A stretch of 64,000 nt of DNA from NCBI GenBank assembly GCA_023228125.1, contig JALOBT010000004.1:45403-109402 (forward strand), written 5' to 3'. Below, piece by piece: positions 49,691 to 60,400 of the stretch. Under the pieces are notes generated by a model, which was not told the origin of the DNA, did not search any database, and saw nothing but the letters and a program-made list of their open reading frames with translations. Position numbers and translations under genes: made by a program. Numbering within the stretch: the stretch's first letter is position 1; every line of letters starts with the position of its first letter. Origin of the DNA: Candidatus Cloacimonadota bacterium. GTDB lineage: Bacteria; Cloacimonadota; Cloacimonadia; Cloacimonadales; Cloacimonadaceae.

Positions 49691-51682
49691 ATGTTTAGAA
49701 AATACGCTTATATCTTCTGCCTCCTGCTCTTTGTACCCAGCCTGGCCTTGGCACAAGGATGGTTTACCGAAGCTAACACTTATCTTTTGAATGATGTTCA
49801 CTTTGAGCTTGAGCCTCTGGTAACTATCCGGCAAGCGCAGATGCAGCACAGTGATCTATCCTTTGATGTTCACTCCACGAGCTTTGCGGATAGCGTGATC
49901 ATCCGCTATACGCATCCTCTCATGGAGTTTGACGTAAAGGTAAAAGAAAATCAGGCCTTTCACGCTCCGGCCAAACAGGTCGAGGTCTGTGCTCGCTATT
50001 TTGATGAGATTTATATCCGTGATTTTGGCCTGAAGCTGAACTTCACCCAGAGGCAGCCCCAGCTGGTTCTGCGCGGCCCCGAAGCTATTTCCCAGCGCGA
50101 TCCCAAGCTGAACCAAGCTCTGTATCCCTATACTGATAAAGTCATTGAATATGAATTTGAAGATAGCTCGCTGTGGATAGTGGGATCAAACTATGCGGGC
50201 TGCGCCAATCTCGATTGGATCTCAGAAGACACTATCTGGCTATATGATAACAGTCTGCATTTTGCCCGGCGCTATAGCCCTGAGCTAAACCACTTCGACA
50301 CCCTCCAGGATACCATGAAACGCCATGCGGGCGATGAAAACTACTACAGTTTCCTGATTTTTGAATCTAAACCTGCTTTGCTCAAGATAAACCGCTGGCT
50401 GGGTGACAAAAAAGCCGCCCTGGTGCTCACCAATGACGCTGATGGTGAAGGTTTCAAAAGGATGCAAGCGGTGTATTTTGGCTCTTCGAATCCCAATAGC
50501 CCAAAGTATCTGAATCAAGGCATTTTCGCCAATAATATCAAGCTGACAAACACCGTCTTTGGTGCCTCAAAACCCGTCTTGGGAGGGCTCTGGAGCTCTC
50601 TGATGGATCATGGTATCAGCATTGGATATCACACCTTTGGCAATACCGCCGATCTCTCTCATCAGACCTACCAGAATCTGATTCATGAAATGGGAGAATA
50701 CAATATCCGCACCTGGATAGACCACTCTTGGGGAAACAATCCCGAAGACCTCTGCGCCCAGGGCTGGAATCCCGAGAGTGAATACTATATTTTAGACGCC
50801 ATCAACGATTCCAATATCGATTATTTCTGGCTGGGCGATGCCCCCTATACCAATCCCATAAATTCATTTACAGAGCCCTGGCGCTTGCCCCACCGCCTGT
50901 ACGAATTTGATCATCTCACCCGTCCCATGTGGTTTTATGGACGCACCAAAATGGGCACCTGGGAAGCCACGGAAATAGGCTATCTTAGCGATCTCAAGCA
51001 TCAGCTCACGGCAGAGAATCTCGACCGTCTGTTAAATGAAAACGGCCTGTGCGTGGTCTATACACATTTCTTTTTTGATCAAACTCTGGCTTTGATCCCC
51101 TTCTACCAGATTTTGCCCAATGGCGATTATGAGATTCGGGAAGACGTAAATGACAGGCTCGCTTTGTTAGATTACTATCAGACCTGCAGAGGCCTGTGGA
51201 TAGACACCCTGGAGCAGGTCTTCGATAGGATGATCGCCATGGAAGATTTGCGCATCGTATCCAGTGAAAAAGAAGCAGATAAGCTGATTGTCCGGCTGGA
51301 AAATCAATCTGATTACGATCTGAGGCAAATCCACATTATTTATGATGAAGAAAGCCATGATATAGACCTCATCCCGGCCCAGGTCTCCCAAAACATGTTT
51401 TTGAGTGAAAGCCATTACGAACCCGGTGCTCCCTTCCTGGATATTTTCGCTTATTATCATACAGGTAAGCTTACTTTGAAGCACAAAGCTCAAGATTCTC
51501 TCCCTCTTTTGGATATAGATATTTACAATATCCGGGGGCAAAAGTTGAAAAGCTTCCACATGCAAAATGCCTCCCGGGAAGTTACTATTCCCTTTTTTGC
51601 CAATGCTTCCGGGATGTATATCCTGCGGCTTAAGACCCGTTCTGGATTCAGCAAGACTATCCGTGTGCCCGTAGTGAAATAG
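49691..51682 (+). CDS. Secreted protein with NodB-like deacetylase fold and sorting tail
   Basis: The start at ATG 49691 (MFRKYAYIFCLLLFVPSL) gives 663 aa with a signal peptide ending near ALAQ. A beta-rich N-terminal part covers about 20-215. A middle domain at about 230-480 reads ALVLTNDADGEGFKRM and later SIGYHTFGNTADLSH and RTWIDHSWGNNPEDL, a layout resembling the Asp-Asp and His motifs of polysaccharide deacetylases. The C-terminus (IDIYNIRGQKLKSF, then GMYILRLKTRSGFSKTI) is a FlgD-like sorting tail. Position after the polysaccharide genes would suit a surface-glycan enzyme. The deacetylase call is tentative. Confidence 0.6.
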   Translation: MFRKYAYIFCLLLFVPSLALAQGWFTEANTYLLNDVHFELEPLVTIRQAQMQHSDLSFDVHSTSFADSVIIRYTHPLMEFDVKVKENQAFHAPAKQVEVCARYFDEIYIRDFGLKLNFTQRQPQLVLRGPEAISQRDPKLNQALYPYTDKVIEYEFEDSSLWIVGSNYAGCANLDWISEDTIWLYDNSLHFARRYSPELNHFDTLQDTMKRHAGDENYYSFLIFESKPALLKINRWLGDKKAALVLTNDADGEGFKRMQAVYFGSSNPNSPKYLNQGIFANNIKLTNTVFGASKPVLGGLWSSLMDHGISIGYHTFGNTADLSHQTYQNLIHEMGEYNIRTWIDHSWGNNPEDLCAQGWNPESEYYILDAINDSNIDYFWLGDAPYTNPINSFTEPWRLPHRLYEFDHLTRPMWFYGRTKMGTWEATEIGYLSDLKHQLTAENLDRLLNENGLCVVYTHFFFDQTLALIPFYQILPNGDYEIREDVNDRLALLDYYQTCRGLWIDTLEQVFDRMIAMEDLRIVSSEKEADKLIVRLENQSDYDLRQIHIIYDEESHDIDLIPAQVSQNMFLSESHYEPGAPFLDIFAYYHTGKLTLKHKAQDSLPLLDIDIYNIRGQKLKSFHMQNASREVTIPFFANASGMYILRLKTRSGFSKTIRVPVVK

Positions 51683-51848
51683 AGGGCTGCAAGTGCTGCA
51701 CTATAGCCCGCCGATTATACAGGATTGAGCGATTCTGCATCCGGCTTTATTCCGGCTGCTTAATATTTTGTTTGACAAAGCAAAGCGATTTTGCCTTTTG
51801 TCATTTATGCAGAAATGCGAGTATGAAATGAAATCAGAAGAGGTATAA

Positions 51849-53402
51849 ATGCAAACTACACAGGAAAACATCCAGAAACTGCTGGATAAAGAAAAGAAGA
51901 CCAGGCAAATGGGTGGCGAAAAAGCCATTGCCAGCCAGCAAGCAAAAGGCAAACTCACGGCCCGCGCACGGCTCGATTTGCTCTTTGATGCAGGTAGCTT
52001 TCGAGAGCTCGATATGTTTGTCAGCCACCGTTGTGACACTTTTGGCATGGGCAAGATAGACATTCCCTCTGATGGAGTAATCACCGGACACGGCCTGGTA
52101 AATGGCCGCCCCGTCTTTGCCTTTTCGCAGGATTTCACAGCCCGCGGAGGCTCTTTGGGCGAAATGCACGCTGCCAAGATCTGCAAAGTGATGGATATGG
52201 CTCTGAAAAGTGGCGTTCCCTGCATCGGGATCAACGATTCCGGTGGAGCCAGAATCCAGGAAGGGGTAGATGCCCTGAAGGGTTATGGTGATATTTTCTT
52301 TAGAAATTCCCGGGCCAGCGGCTCGATCCCTCAGATCACCGCCGTGATGGGACCCTGCGCCGGTGGGGCAGTTTATTCTCCTGCCATGACCGACTTTGTT
52401 TTTATGGTGAAGAAGACCAGCTTTATGTTTATCACCGGCCCAGATGTGATCAAAGCGGTTACCGGTGAGATCACCACCCAAGAAGAATTGGGTGGAGCCA
52501 TGACGCACAATAGCAAAAGCGGCAATGCCCACTTTGCCTGTGAAAGCGATGCAGACGCTATTGAGCAGATCAAAACTCTGCTGAGCTATTTGCCGGCAAA
52601 CAACATGGAAGACCCTCCCCGGGCCGAGTGCAACGATGATCCCTGGCGCGAATGCCCGGAGCTGAACAGCATCATTCCGGATAGTCCCAAACAGAGCTAT
52701 GACATGCGCGATGTGATTCGCTCTGTAGTGGATAACGGCGTCTTCTTTGAGCCGCACTTCTTTTATGCGCAAAACATCATCGTGGGCTTTGCCCGCCTGG
52801 GTGGACGCAGCATCGGCATAGTGGCAAATCAACCCACCGTGCTGGCTGGCTGCCTGGATATCGATGCTTCGGACAAAGCCAGCCGCTTCATCCGTTTCTG
52901 CGATGCCTTCAATATTCCCCTGGTCACCTTTGTGGATGTGCCGGGATATCTGCCGGGCACGCAGCAAGAATTTGCCGGCATCATCCGGCATGGTGCCAAG
53001 CTCTTGTGGTGCTATTCCGAGGCCACCGTGCCCAAACTCACAGTGGTAACCAGAAAGGACTATGGTGGCAGCTATATCGCCATGAGTTCCAGACATTTGG
53101 GAGCAGATATGGTCTTTGCCTGGCCTTCCGCAGAGATTGCCGTGATGGGTGCTCAAGGTGCCGCCAACGTCATTTTCCGCAAAGAAATAGCCGCTGCCAC
53201 CGATCCTGTCGCCAAGCGGACCGAGCTGATCGATGATTACGAAGAACGCTTTAACAACCCCTATGTGGCAGCATCCCGCGGCTATGTGGATGCGGTGATT
53301 CTGCCTTCTGAAACCAGAAAAAGGCTCATCGACGCACTGGAAATCACCTGCACCAAAAGCGAAAGCCTGCCCCCCAAAAAGCATGGCAATATCCCCGCCT
53401 AA
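51849..53402 (+). CDS. Acyl-CoA carboxyltransferase, transcarboxylase 12S / MmdA-like
   Basis: This 517-aa paralogue of the 14998-16548 protein transfers a carboxyl group between methylmalonyl-CoA and biotin. The family core is clear: GINDSGGARIQEGVDALKGY, GPCAGGAVYSPAMTDFV, VDVPGYLPGTQQEFAGIIRH, RKDYGGSYIAMSSRH and the end PPKKHGNIPA. Here the partner genes are a 63-aa MmdE-like protein and a pyruvate carboxyltransferase fused to a biotinyl domain. That is the set needed for methylmalonyl-CoA:pyruvate transcarboxylase (12S, 5S, 1.3S). AGAGGT precedes ATG 51849. Propionyl-CoA carboxylase is the alternative, but no biotin carboxylase gene is nearby. Confidence 0.88.
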   Translation: MQTTQENIQKLLDKEKKTRQMGGEKAIASQQAKGKLTARARLDLLFDAGSFRELDMFVSHRCDTFGMGKIDIPSDGVITGHGLVNGRPVFAFSQDFTARGGSLGEMHAAKICKVMDMALKSGVPCIGINDSGGARIQEGVDALKGYGDIFFRNSRASGSIPQITAVMGPCAGGAVYSPAMTDFVFMVKKTSFMFITGPDVIKAVTGEITTQEELGGAMTHNSKSGNAHFACESDADAIEQIKTLLSYLPANNMEDPPRAECNDDPWRECPELNSIIPDSPKQSYDMRDVIRSVVDNGVFFEPHFFYAQNIIVGFARLGGRSIGIVANQPTVLAGCLDIDASDKASRFIRFCDAFNIPLVTFVDVPGYLPGTQQEFAGIIRHGAKLLWCYSEATVPKLTVVTRKDYGGSYIAMSSRHLGADMVFAWPSAEIAVMGAQGAANVIFRKEIAAATDPVAKRTELIDDYEERFNNPYVAASRGYVDAVILPSETRKRLIDALEITCTKSESLPPKKHGNIPA

Positions 53403-53412
53403 AGGATAGATC

Positions 53413-53604
53413 ATGATAAAAGATAAAAAAGAAACAGCCGCCATCTCTGCTGTGATGGCTCTGATCAGCACCGAATGCACCCAGATCGCCTACCAAACAC
53501 CTGTATGGGGCTACGCCTCCCATCCCTGGGCAGCTCACGGGCGCTCCACTACCATGCAATACCGCGATATTACCCAACGTAGAATAATAAAAAGAAGCAG
53601 ATAA
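53413..53604 (+). CDS. Small MmdE/OadG-tail-like protein
   Basis: The 63-aa protein is encoded between the 12S-like and 5S-like genes with gaps of 10 and 12 nt. It reads KETAAISAVMALISTE, then WGYASHPWAAHGRSTT and MQYRDITQRRIIKRSR. The AAI-A-A helix followed by a Trp/Gly-Arg segment resembles the cytosolic tail of OadG/MmdD subunits and the short epsilon subunit of methylmalonyl-CoA decarboxylase. The tail of the 14121-14987 protein has the same layout (VAAITALHL, then INQWRAS). It has no transmembrane helix. A scaffold role for the transcarboxylase-like complex is inferred, not shown. Confidence 0.6.
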   Translation: MIKDKKETAAISAVMALISTECTQIAYQTPVWGYASHPWAAHGRSTTMQYRDITQRRIIKRSR

Positions 53605-53616
53605 AAAGGAGACATA

Positions 53617-55602
53617 ATGGATAAACACGGCATCCTCGAACGGACTCAGATGCGCTATGAAGCGGATCGGCCTAAAGCCGCCAATCCTATCAAAATACAA
53701 GACCTTAGCTTTCGCGATGGTCATCAATCCCTCTTTGCCACCAGAGGCAGAACCGAAGACCTCTTACATGTGGCAAAACTTATGGACCAGGTGGGCTATT
53801 ACTCCATGGAAGTATGGGGTGGAGCCACTTTTGACGCCATGCACCGCTTTTTGGGCGAAGACCCCTGGCAGCGCATTCGCACCTTAAAAGAACATATCAC
53901 CAAAACCCCTTTCTCTATGCTCTTAAGGGGTCAAAACCTGGTGGGTTATCAAAATTACGCCGATGACGTGGTGGAAGCCTTTGTCCAGCGTGCTTGCGAT
54001 AACGGCATCGATATTTTCAGAATCTTTGACGCTCTGAACGACTTCCGCAATTTCCAAACCGCCGTGAAGATCGTGCTCAAAAACAAGAAACATTTCCAGG
54101 GCTCCATCTGCTATTCGCTCACCGAACAGCGCATGGGTGGAGATACCTATAATATTGACTATTATGTAAATAAGGCCAAACAGCTTCAAGATATGGGCGC
54201 GAACAGCGTGTGCATCAAAGATATGGCTGGCCTCATCGCCCCCTACGACGCTTACGAATTGATCAAAGCCCTGAAAGAAAGCGTGAAGGTCCCAGTGCAT
54301 CTGCATACCCACTTTACCTCCGGCATGGGCGATCTTTCCTTGTTCAAGGCCATCGAAGCCGGGGTGGATATCATCGATACCTGCATGGGCCCCTATGCCT
54401 ACCGCACCTCACATCCTGGCGTGGAACCTTTGGTGATCTCACTTCTGGGCACAAATCGCGATACCGGTATGGATATCAAATTGCTGAATAAAATCGACAA
54501 AGAGATGGAGAAAGACATCCCCAAATATCTGCAATTTGCCAATAATCCCAAATATGCCATCATCGATACGGACGTGATCATCCACCAGACTCCGGGTGGC
54601 ATGCTCTCAAATCTGGTCAATCAACTCAAGCAAATGGAAGAGCTGGATAAGCTCGATGCCGTGTTTGCTGAGATCCCCAAAGTTCGTAAAGACCTGGGGC
54701 AGATTCCGCTGGTGACACCCACCAGTCAGATCGTGGGCATCCAAAGCGTAAATAATGCCCTCTTCGATACCAAAGATGGCGAATATGCCCGTATCACCGA
54801 GCAGGTGAAAGACCTCTGCTATGGCCTGTATGGCAAGACTACCCTGCCTATAGACAAAGACCTGCAGGCAAAGGCCTTGAAGGGCTATCCCAAAGGCGAA
54901 ACCCCCATCAGCGAAAGACCCGGAAACGTGATTCCCCCCGCCATGGATCAGGTGAAAAAGGAAACTGCAGGCCTGGCCAAAGACCTTGATGATCAGCTCA
55001 TCGTAGCCATTTACAACGTTACCGGCAAAAAGTTCCTCAGGATCAAATACGGCCTCGATCCTCTGCCTGAAGAGATGAAAGCCACAACTTTGGAAGATGT
55101 AAAAGCCGAAGAAGCCTGGCTCAAAAAAGCCAAAGCCGGAGAACTGATCGAAAAGCCCCTTGCTCCGGATAAACCGGAAGATGCGCGTGAATTTGACGTC
55201 TTTGTGGATGGCAGCTACTACCGCGTGGATGTAGCAGAAAAAGGTGGAACTCCCAGAGTGATTTCCCACCGTCCTGCTCCGGCAATAGCCCCTGCACCCA
55301 TGCCTGCCGCTGCTCCAGTTCCTGTAGCCGCAGCACCCGCTCCTGCGCCTGTAGCTTCCAATCCCGCTCCTGTTGTCCAGAGTGGAGAAACCATCACTGC
55401 CCCCATGCCCGGCATGATGATCAAATATGAAAAACAGATTGGCGACCATGTCAAGATCGGCGAAACCGTGCTGGTCCTGGAAGCCATGAAGATGTATAAT
55501 AACATCCCTTCCCCTGTGGAAGGAACCCTTACCGCGGCTCCGCTTTCTACTGGCGCAAACGTTAGCAAAGGCGATGTCCTCGCCGTAATTCAGGTGGGGT
55601 AG
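53617..55602 (+). CDS. Pyruvate/oxaloacetate carboxyltransferase fused to a biotinyl domain (5S plus 1.3S type)
   Basis: The 661-aa protein carries three parts. Residues ~20-300 are the TIM-barrel carboxyltransferase: LSFRDGHQSLFATR, MEVWGGATFDAM, CIKDMAGL with catalytic Lys near 201, and VHLHTHFTSG with metal-binding His. Residues ~300-465 are the conserved C-domain. After a second small domain, an Ala/Pro linker at about 550-588 (PAPAIAPAPMPAAAPVPVAA) leads to a biotinyl domain with EAMKM and biotin Lys625. It resembles OadA, PycB and transcarboxylase 5S. Next to a 12S-like gene and without a beta pump gene, pyruvate transcarboxylation is the best guess. GGAG precedes ATG 53617. Confidence 0.9.
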   Translation: MDKHGILERTQMRYEADRPKAANPIKIQDLSFRDGHQSLFATRGRTEDLLHVAKLMDQVGYYSMEVWGGATFDAMHRFLGEDPWQRIRTLKEHITKTPFSMLLRGQNLVGYQNYADDVVEAFVQRACDNGIDIFRIFDALNDFRNFQTAVKIVLKNKKHFQGSICYSLTEQRMGGDTYNIDYYVNKAKQLQDMGANSVCIKDMAGLIAPYDAYELIKALKESVKVPVHLHTHFTSGMGDLSLFKAIEAGVDIIDTCMGPYAYRTSHPGVEPLVISLLGTNRDTGMDIKLLNKIDKEMEKDIPKYLQFANNPKYAIIDTDVIIHQTPGGMLSNLVNQLKQMEELDKLDAVFAEIPKVRKDLGQIPLVTPTSQIVGIQSVNNALFDTKDGEYARITEQVKDLCYGLYGKTTLPIDKDLQAKALKGYPKGETPISERPGNVIPPAMDQVKKETAGLAKDLDDQLIVAIYNVTGKKFLRIKYGLDPLPEEMKATTLEDVKAEEAWLKKAKAGELIEKPLAPDKPEDAREFDVFVDGSYYRVDVAEKGGTPRVISHRPAPAIAPAPMPAAAPVPVAAAPAPAPVASNPAPVVQSGETITAPMPGMMIKYEKQIGDHVKIGETVLVLEAMKMYNNIPSPVEGTLTAAPLSTGANVSKGDVLAVIQVG

Positions 55603-55612
55603 AGGAGACAAA

Positions 55613-56149
55613 ATGCAGATAAAAAGTCAGATCATGGATAGCACTCAGATCAAGCGTAGCATGCAGCGTATGGCCCATGAGATTATCGAACAAAACCGGG
55701 GTCTGGAAAGAATCCGGCTGGTGGGCATCCGCTCCCGTGGCGTGCCCCTGGCAAATCAACTTTCTGACTATCTGAAGCTGATCTCAAATCAGGAAATCCC
55801 GGTGGGGATCCTGGATATTACCTTGTATCGGGACGATCTTTCCACCATCGCTCATCAACCTGTGATCAAAGGCACTCAATTGGATTTTGAGATTGAGGAT
55901 GCCATTGTGGTCTTGGTGGATGATGTGCTGTTTACCGGCAGAACCGTGAGAGCCGCTATCGATGCCCTGATGGATTTTGGCCGTCCGCGCCAGATCCAGC
56001 TTGCTGTCTTGATAGATCGCGGCCATCGTGAACTGCCCATCAAAGCAGACTATGTGGGCAAAAACGTGCCCACCTCCAAAGAAGAAATCATCAAAGTAGC
56101 CCTAAAGGAAATCGATGGAGAGGATAGTGTCAAAATCGTTTTGGCATAA
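55613..56149 (+). CDS. pyrR: PyrR-type uracil phosphoribosyltransferase / pyrimidine regulator
   Basis: It binds UMP and PRPP and in many bacteria controls pyr operons by attenuation while also making UMP from uracil. The 178-aa length is typical. The PRPP loop is VVLVDDVLFTGRTVRAAIDA near 100, and LVGIRSRGVPLANQL and DITLYRDDLSTIAHQPVI are family segments. It starts 10 nt after the carboxyltransferase gene and overlaps pyrF by 35 nt. I did not recognise a PyrR-binding leader upstream. Co-transcription with the carboxylation genes is odd but likely from spacing. Confidence 0.93.
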   Translation: MQIKSQIMDSTQIKRSMQRMAHEIIEQNRGLERIRLVGIRSRGVPLANQLSDYLKLISNQEIPVGILDITLYRDDLSTIAHQPVIKGTQLDFEIEDAIVVLVDDVLFTGRTVRAAIDALMDFGRPRQIQLAVLIDRGHRELPIKADYVGKNVPTSKEEIIKVALKEIDGEDSVKIVLA

Positions 56150-56921
56150 ATATCACGAGCGTTTTCACCAACTGAGAAGCCATGTCTGCATAGGCCTGGA
56201 TTCTCAGTTGGATAAGCTCCCGCCTTCCCTGAAGGATTCAGCGAATCCAATCCGGGATTTTAACCTGGCGATTATCGCCGCTACCCAGGATTATGCTACG
56301 GCTTACAAACCCAATCTCGCCTTTTATCTGGCAGACGGCCTGCGCGGAATCACCGCTTTATACGATACCGTGGCCTGCATCCCGCCAGAGATTCCCGTGA
56401 TTTTGGATTGCAAGGTCGGAGATATCGGCAGCACCATGTCTGCCTATGTCCAGGCTTTTTTCAAAGACCTGAAAGTGGATGCAATTACCATCAATCCTCT
56501 CATGGGTGCCGATGTGCTAAAGCCTCTTTTGGAAATCGAATCCAGCTTTGCCTTTGCCCTGGCGCTCACTTCAAACCCCTCTGCCCAGGACTTTTTCCAG
56601 GCCCATGAGCTTAAAGTGGCCATCCCCCGCTGGATTGAGGACTATCCGCTGGAAAGGCTGGGCGCAGTGGTAGGCGCTACTCAGGTGGCAGACCTCAAGT
56701 CTATGCGCAAAAGCTTGCCTGATCGTCTGCTTTTGATCCCCGGAGTGGGAGCCCAGGGAGGAGACCTCCAGGCTGTCATGACCCACGCCATTGCCAACAA
56801 AGCCGAGCCCAGAATCCTGATCAATAGCTCTCGCGGCATCATCTTTGCCAGCAGCGGGGAGGACTATGCCGAAGCAGCCGGAACCGCAGCCCAAAAGCTC
56901 TACGAGGCCTGCAAAGCGTAA
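56115..56921 (+). CDS. pyrF: Orotidine-5'-phosphate decarboxylase, type 2
   Basis: It converts OMP to UMP, the last step of de novo UMP synthesis. The 268-aa protein is of the longer type 2 family: CIGLDSQLDKLPPSL near 25, FNLAIIAATQDYATAYKPNL, and the catalytic DCKVGDIGSTMSAY near 97-110, where many relatives have DAKRGDIG. LIPGVGAQGGD and LINSSRGIIFAS form the phosphate site. ATG 56115 lies inside pyrR; the 35-nt overlap implies coupled translation. Confidence 0.93.
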   Translation: MERIVSKSFWHKYHERFHQLRSHVCIGLDSQLDKLPPSLKDSANPIRDFNLAIIAATQDYATAYKPNLAFYLADGLRGITALYDTVACIPPEIPVILDCKVGDIGSTMSAYVQAFFKDLKVDAITINPLMGADVLKPLLEIESSFAFALALTSNPSAQDFFQAHELKVAIPRWIEDYPLERLGAVVGATQVADLKSMRKSLPDRLLLIPGVGAQGGDLQAVMTHAIANKAEPRILINSSRGIIFASSGEDYAEAAGTAAQKLYEACKA

Positions 56922-57402
56922 ACATCACCGTAGCAATGTCTTCTCAGCGTAACGCTGGATTCAGCCGGCCGTTCAATCAGCTTCAGCTGGTGCGTGTGGT
57001 AAACTAAAGAACGCTCATACGGATTTCACAGATTTACACGGATAAAAAGAGATATATTGCAGACATCCCGCCTGCAGAACACGGCAGGTATTCCCCTTCT
57101 TGGGGCCTGCCCAGAGCTCACTTGCCCATGCGATGTCATGGAGATGACGTGGAGATAGCAGAAATAAATTCTCTTAGCTTTAGCTCATCTTCACCACAAG
57201 CTATGCGGGAGGGCAAGTGTATTTTGGCTTGGAACCAGGCAAGGTGCAGGCACTTTATCAATTAATTAAAGTTTTGGCTTGATTTTGGCTTATCAAAATA
57301 TGGGGAGTATCCTGGATTAGAATACCATGAATTGTATTTCTACTGAAATCACGATAGTCCTATTGGATAATGAAAAATATTATTAATAACTAAGGAGTTA
57401 AC
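56922..57402. repeat. Intergenic region with twin-hairpin repeat copy 4
   Basis: The twin-hairpin copy spans 56947-57004 and is followed, as at 11079-11140, by TGGTAAAC and CGGATTTACACGGATAAA-like sequence (57005-57040). From about 57200 the DNA is AT-rich leader of the next gene. TTGGCTTGATTTTGGCTTA near 57273-57291 shows no clear promoter spacing. No gene is seen. Confidence 0.6.
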
Positions 57403-60400
57403 ATGAAAAAGTGTTTACTTAACGCAATACTAATGGCCATGTTTATGATGGTCGCCACCCTTGCTTGGGGGCAAAGCATCTTTTACGAAGAACCTTTTGA
57501 CACGAACGCTGGTTGGACTTTAGAGCCCAACTGGTCGGTCACCGGAGGTGCTCTTCAATTAAGCTGGTCACCTTCAGTTACAAACTACGATATGTCGGCA
57601 ACTTCGCCAAATATCATCTTGCCGACCAGTGCTGGAGATATGATCGTGAGCCAGTATATCAATGAATACGGCGGCCAGGGCAATCCCCCCGAAACCTACG
57701 AAATTATCGCGGTTTCAGGCGGTACCTCCACCGTGTTATGGACATATAGCGAGGATACCAGTTGGGGAACAAGCGGTGGAACAGATCTCACTTTATCCCT
57801 TGCACCTTTTGCGGGTCAAACCATCCAACTAAAGTTCCGGGCTACCGGGGCGACTACTTTTAACTTCAACTACTGGTATATTTACGATATCAAAGCCTAT
57901 GCCAGCCTGAACACAGATCTGGCTGCGACTTCGATAACCGGCAGCTCTACCCCTGCAATCAATAACGCACATCCTTATGTGATCTCGGTGCACAATACTG
58001 GTCTCAACACTGTGAGTGATTACACTGTGAAGCTGATGCAGACCGGCAATGTGGAGCTGGGCTCAGTAAACGGCACTTCTCTTGCTCCTCAGGGCACCAC
58101 CCAATTCACCATTCCCTGGACTCCCGCCACGCTCGGTGAAACTCAGATTTGGGGTAAAATCGTGGCGACTGGTGATGAAAACCCAAACAACAACGAAACA
58201 GAGCACTTTATTGTAAGTGTGATGGAAGCAGGTTTACTGGTAACCGAGATCGGCACCGGCACTGCCACAAATACCAATACTGGTGCTCCTGCTCCTTATG
58301 GAACCTTCTACAAAGCTTTCCGGCAACAGATGCTGTACAAAGCTGCCGATTTTTACGCAGCCGGAGCGATTCCTGGAACGATTTCGGCTCTGGCTTTCAA
58401 CGTGCAGAATCTGCTCACTTGTGCGCCTATGCCAAACTATACAATCCGCCTGAAACATACAGATCAGGAAGCACTGGGCACCAGCTTCGAAGCTGGGGAA
58501 TATACCACGGTGTGGCAGAGACCTTCATATATGCCTACGGTTGCCTGGAATATGCACAGTTTTGACCAGCCTTTCTTCTGGAACGGCACCTCAAATCTGA
58601 TCGTTGAAGTAGTGACTGATGTGATCCCAGGATCCTGGACCTACAATGCTCTCACCTACTGTTCTGATACCACTTTCTCAAGTTCCCTGCGTTTCCAGAG
58701 TGACTCCTCCAGCGGTAGCACTGGAAGCACCGGCACCGTGTCAAACAGTCGCCCTAATATTCGCTTCTTCATGGTTCCTTCTGGCGGAGATCCGGTATTT
58801 ATGGTCAATCCCAGCACGCACAATTTTGGAGATACGAACCTGGGTGGCAGTCGCAGCCAAAACTTCACCATCATCAATGCCGGTGGTGGCACTTTGGGCA
58901 TCAACCAGATCAGTATTGCTGGCAGCGGCGCTTTTGAGCTCAGCAATCTTCCTGTCTTCCCAGCAGCTCTGGAAACCGCGCAGACTGCCGTATTCACCGT
59001 TACCTACACTCCGAATTCTCTGAGTCAGGACACGGCTACGATCACCATTACAGACGACCAGGATAACCGTCATGTAATAGGCGGCAATCGTGATACTCAT
59101 ACCATTGCGGTCTCTGGAGCCGGCGTAAATGACATCACCGTTGGCGATGGAAGCCAGACTGCCCGCATGCCGATGGACTTCTACTACAAAAGTTCACTCT
59201 TTGAGACCATCTACACCATAGATGAGATGAGCAACTTTGTGGGAATGATCACAGGGATTAGGTTTTACAATCAATTCTCAACCAATCTTACAGCTATGCC
59301 CACCAAGATCTGGTTGGGTAGCACGGCTCAGACCGATCTGGCCGCAGACTGGATTCCTTCCAGCCAATTAACCCAGGTCTTTGATGGCTTTGTGGATTTT
59401 CCCGCCGGCGAAAATGTAATCACCATCACCTTCCCAGAACCCTATATGCATCTGGATGGTGGAAATCTGGTGATGATGGTAAACCGTCCTCTGGATGGAT
59501 CGTATTACAGCTCCAGTGACCTCTTCAAAACTCAGACCGTGGGCAGCAACCGCTCGCGTAATATGTCCAGCGACAGCACCGATTACGATCCTGCCAATCC
59601 CTCCGGCGGCAGTGCGAACGGTGTCTTCCCCAAAACCACCTTTGTCGTGATCCCCGGTGGCGTGGGACACATCACCGGCACGGTCCTGGGTGCAGACGCC
59701 AGCCCTCTGGCTGGTGTACAGGTATATGTGGACCTTCGTGCTTACACTACTGTGACCGATGCCCAAGGCCAATTCACCATTCCCAATGTATTGCCAAACG
59801 ATTTTGCCTGCACCTTCAGCCGTCACGGCTATGTCACTCAAATTATAGACATCACTCTGGAAGAAAATGAAACCGAAGTGATGAACGTGAACATGAACCT
59901 CATGGCTCAGGTAGATGTTACCGGCAGCATCCTGGCCAGTGATACCGGCGGTGGAATTGCCGGCGCCATTATCAACCTCGTTGGATATGAAAACTACAGT
60001 GGTAGCTCGCTCGGTAACGGCAGCTTTTCTATCCCCACCGTATTTGCAAACCAAAGCTACGCTTACAGCATCTCCGCTGCGGGCTATAATTCTACTAACG
60101 GAATCATAGATGTGACCGGAACGAATCACGATATGGGTAATATCACCCTCTCCGAAATTGCCTACGCTCCGAACTCCGTGCAGGCCGAAACGAACGCAGC
60201 CTTCAACGCTGTAAATCTTGTTTGGAATGCTCCGGATCCGAATGCCGTAGAAATCACCGAAAGCTTTGAGGCTATCACTTTCCCACCCACGGGTTGGTCT
60301 CAGACTATCACCAATGCCGGCCCCGTGAATCCCATCGGCGTATTTCCCACCTGGTGCAATTTTGGCACCATCAATATTTCTGGCAGCGGCAACGTGACTC

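Noticed and set aside
51834..53480. 548-codon open frame antisense to the 12S-like carboxyltransferase
   Set aside because: It mirrors the codon pattern of the sense gene. The sense strand has full family motifs and a ribosome binding site, while the antisense protein has none.
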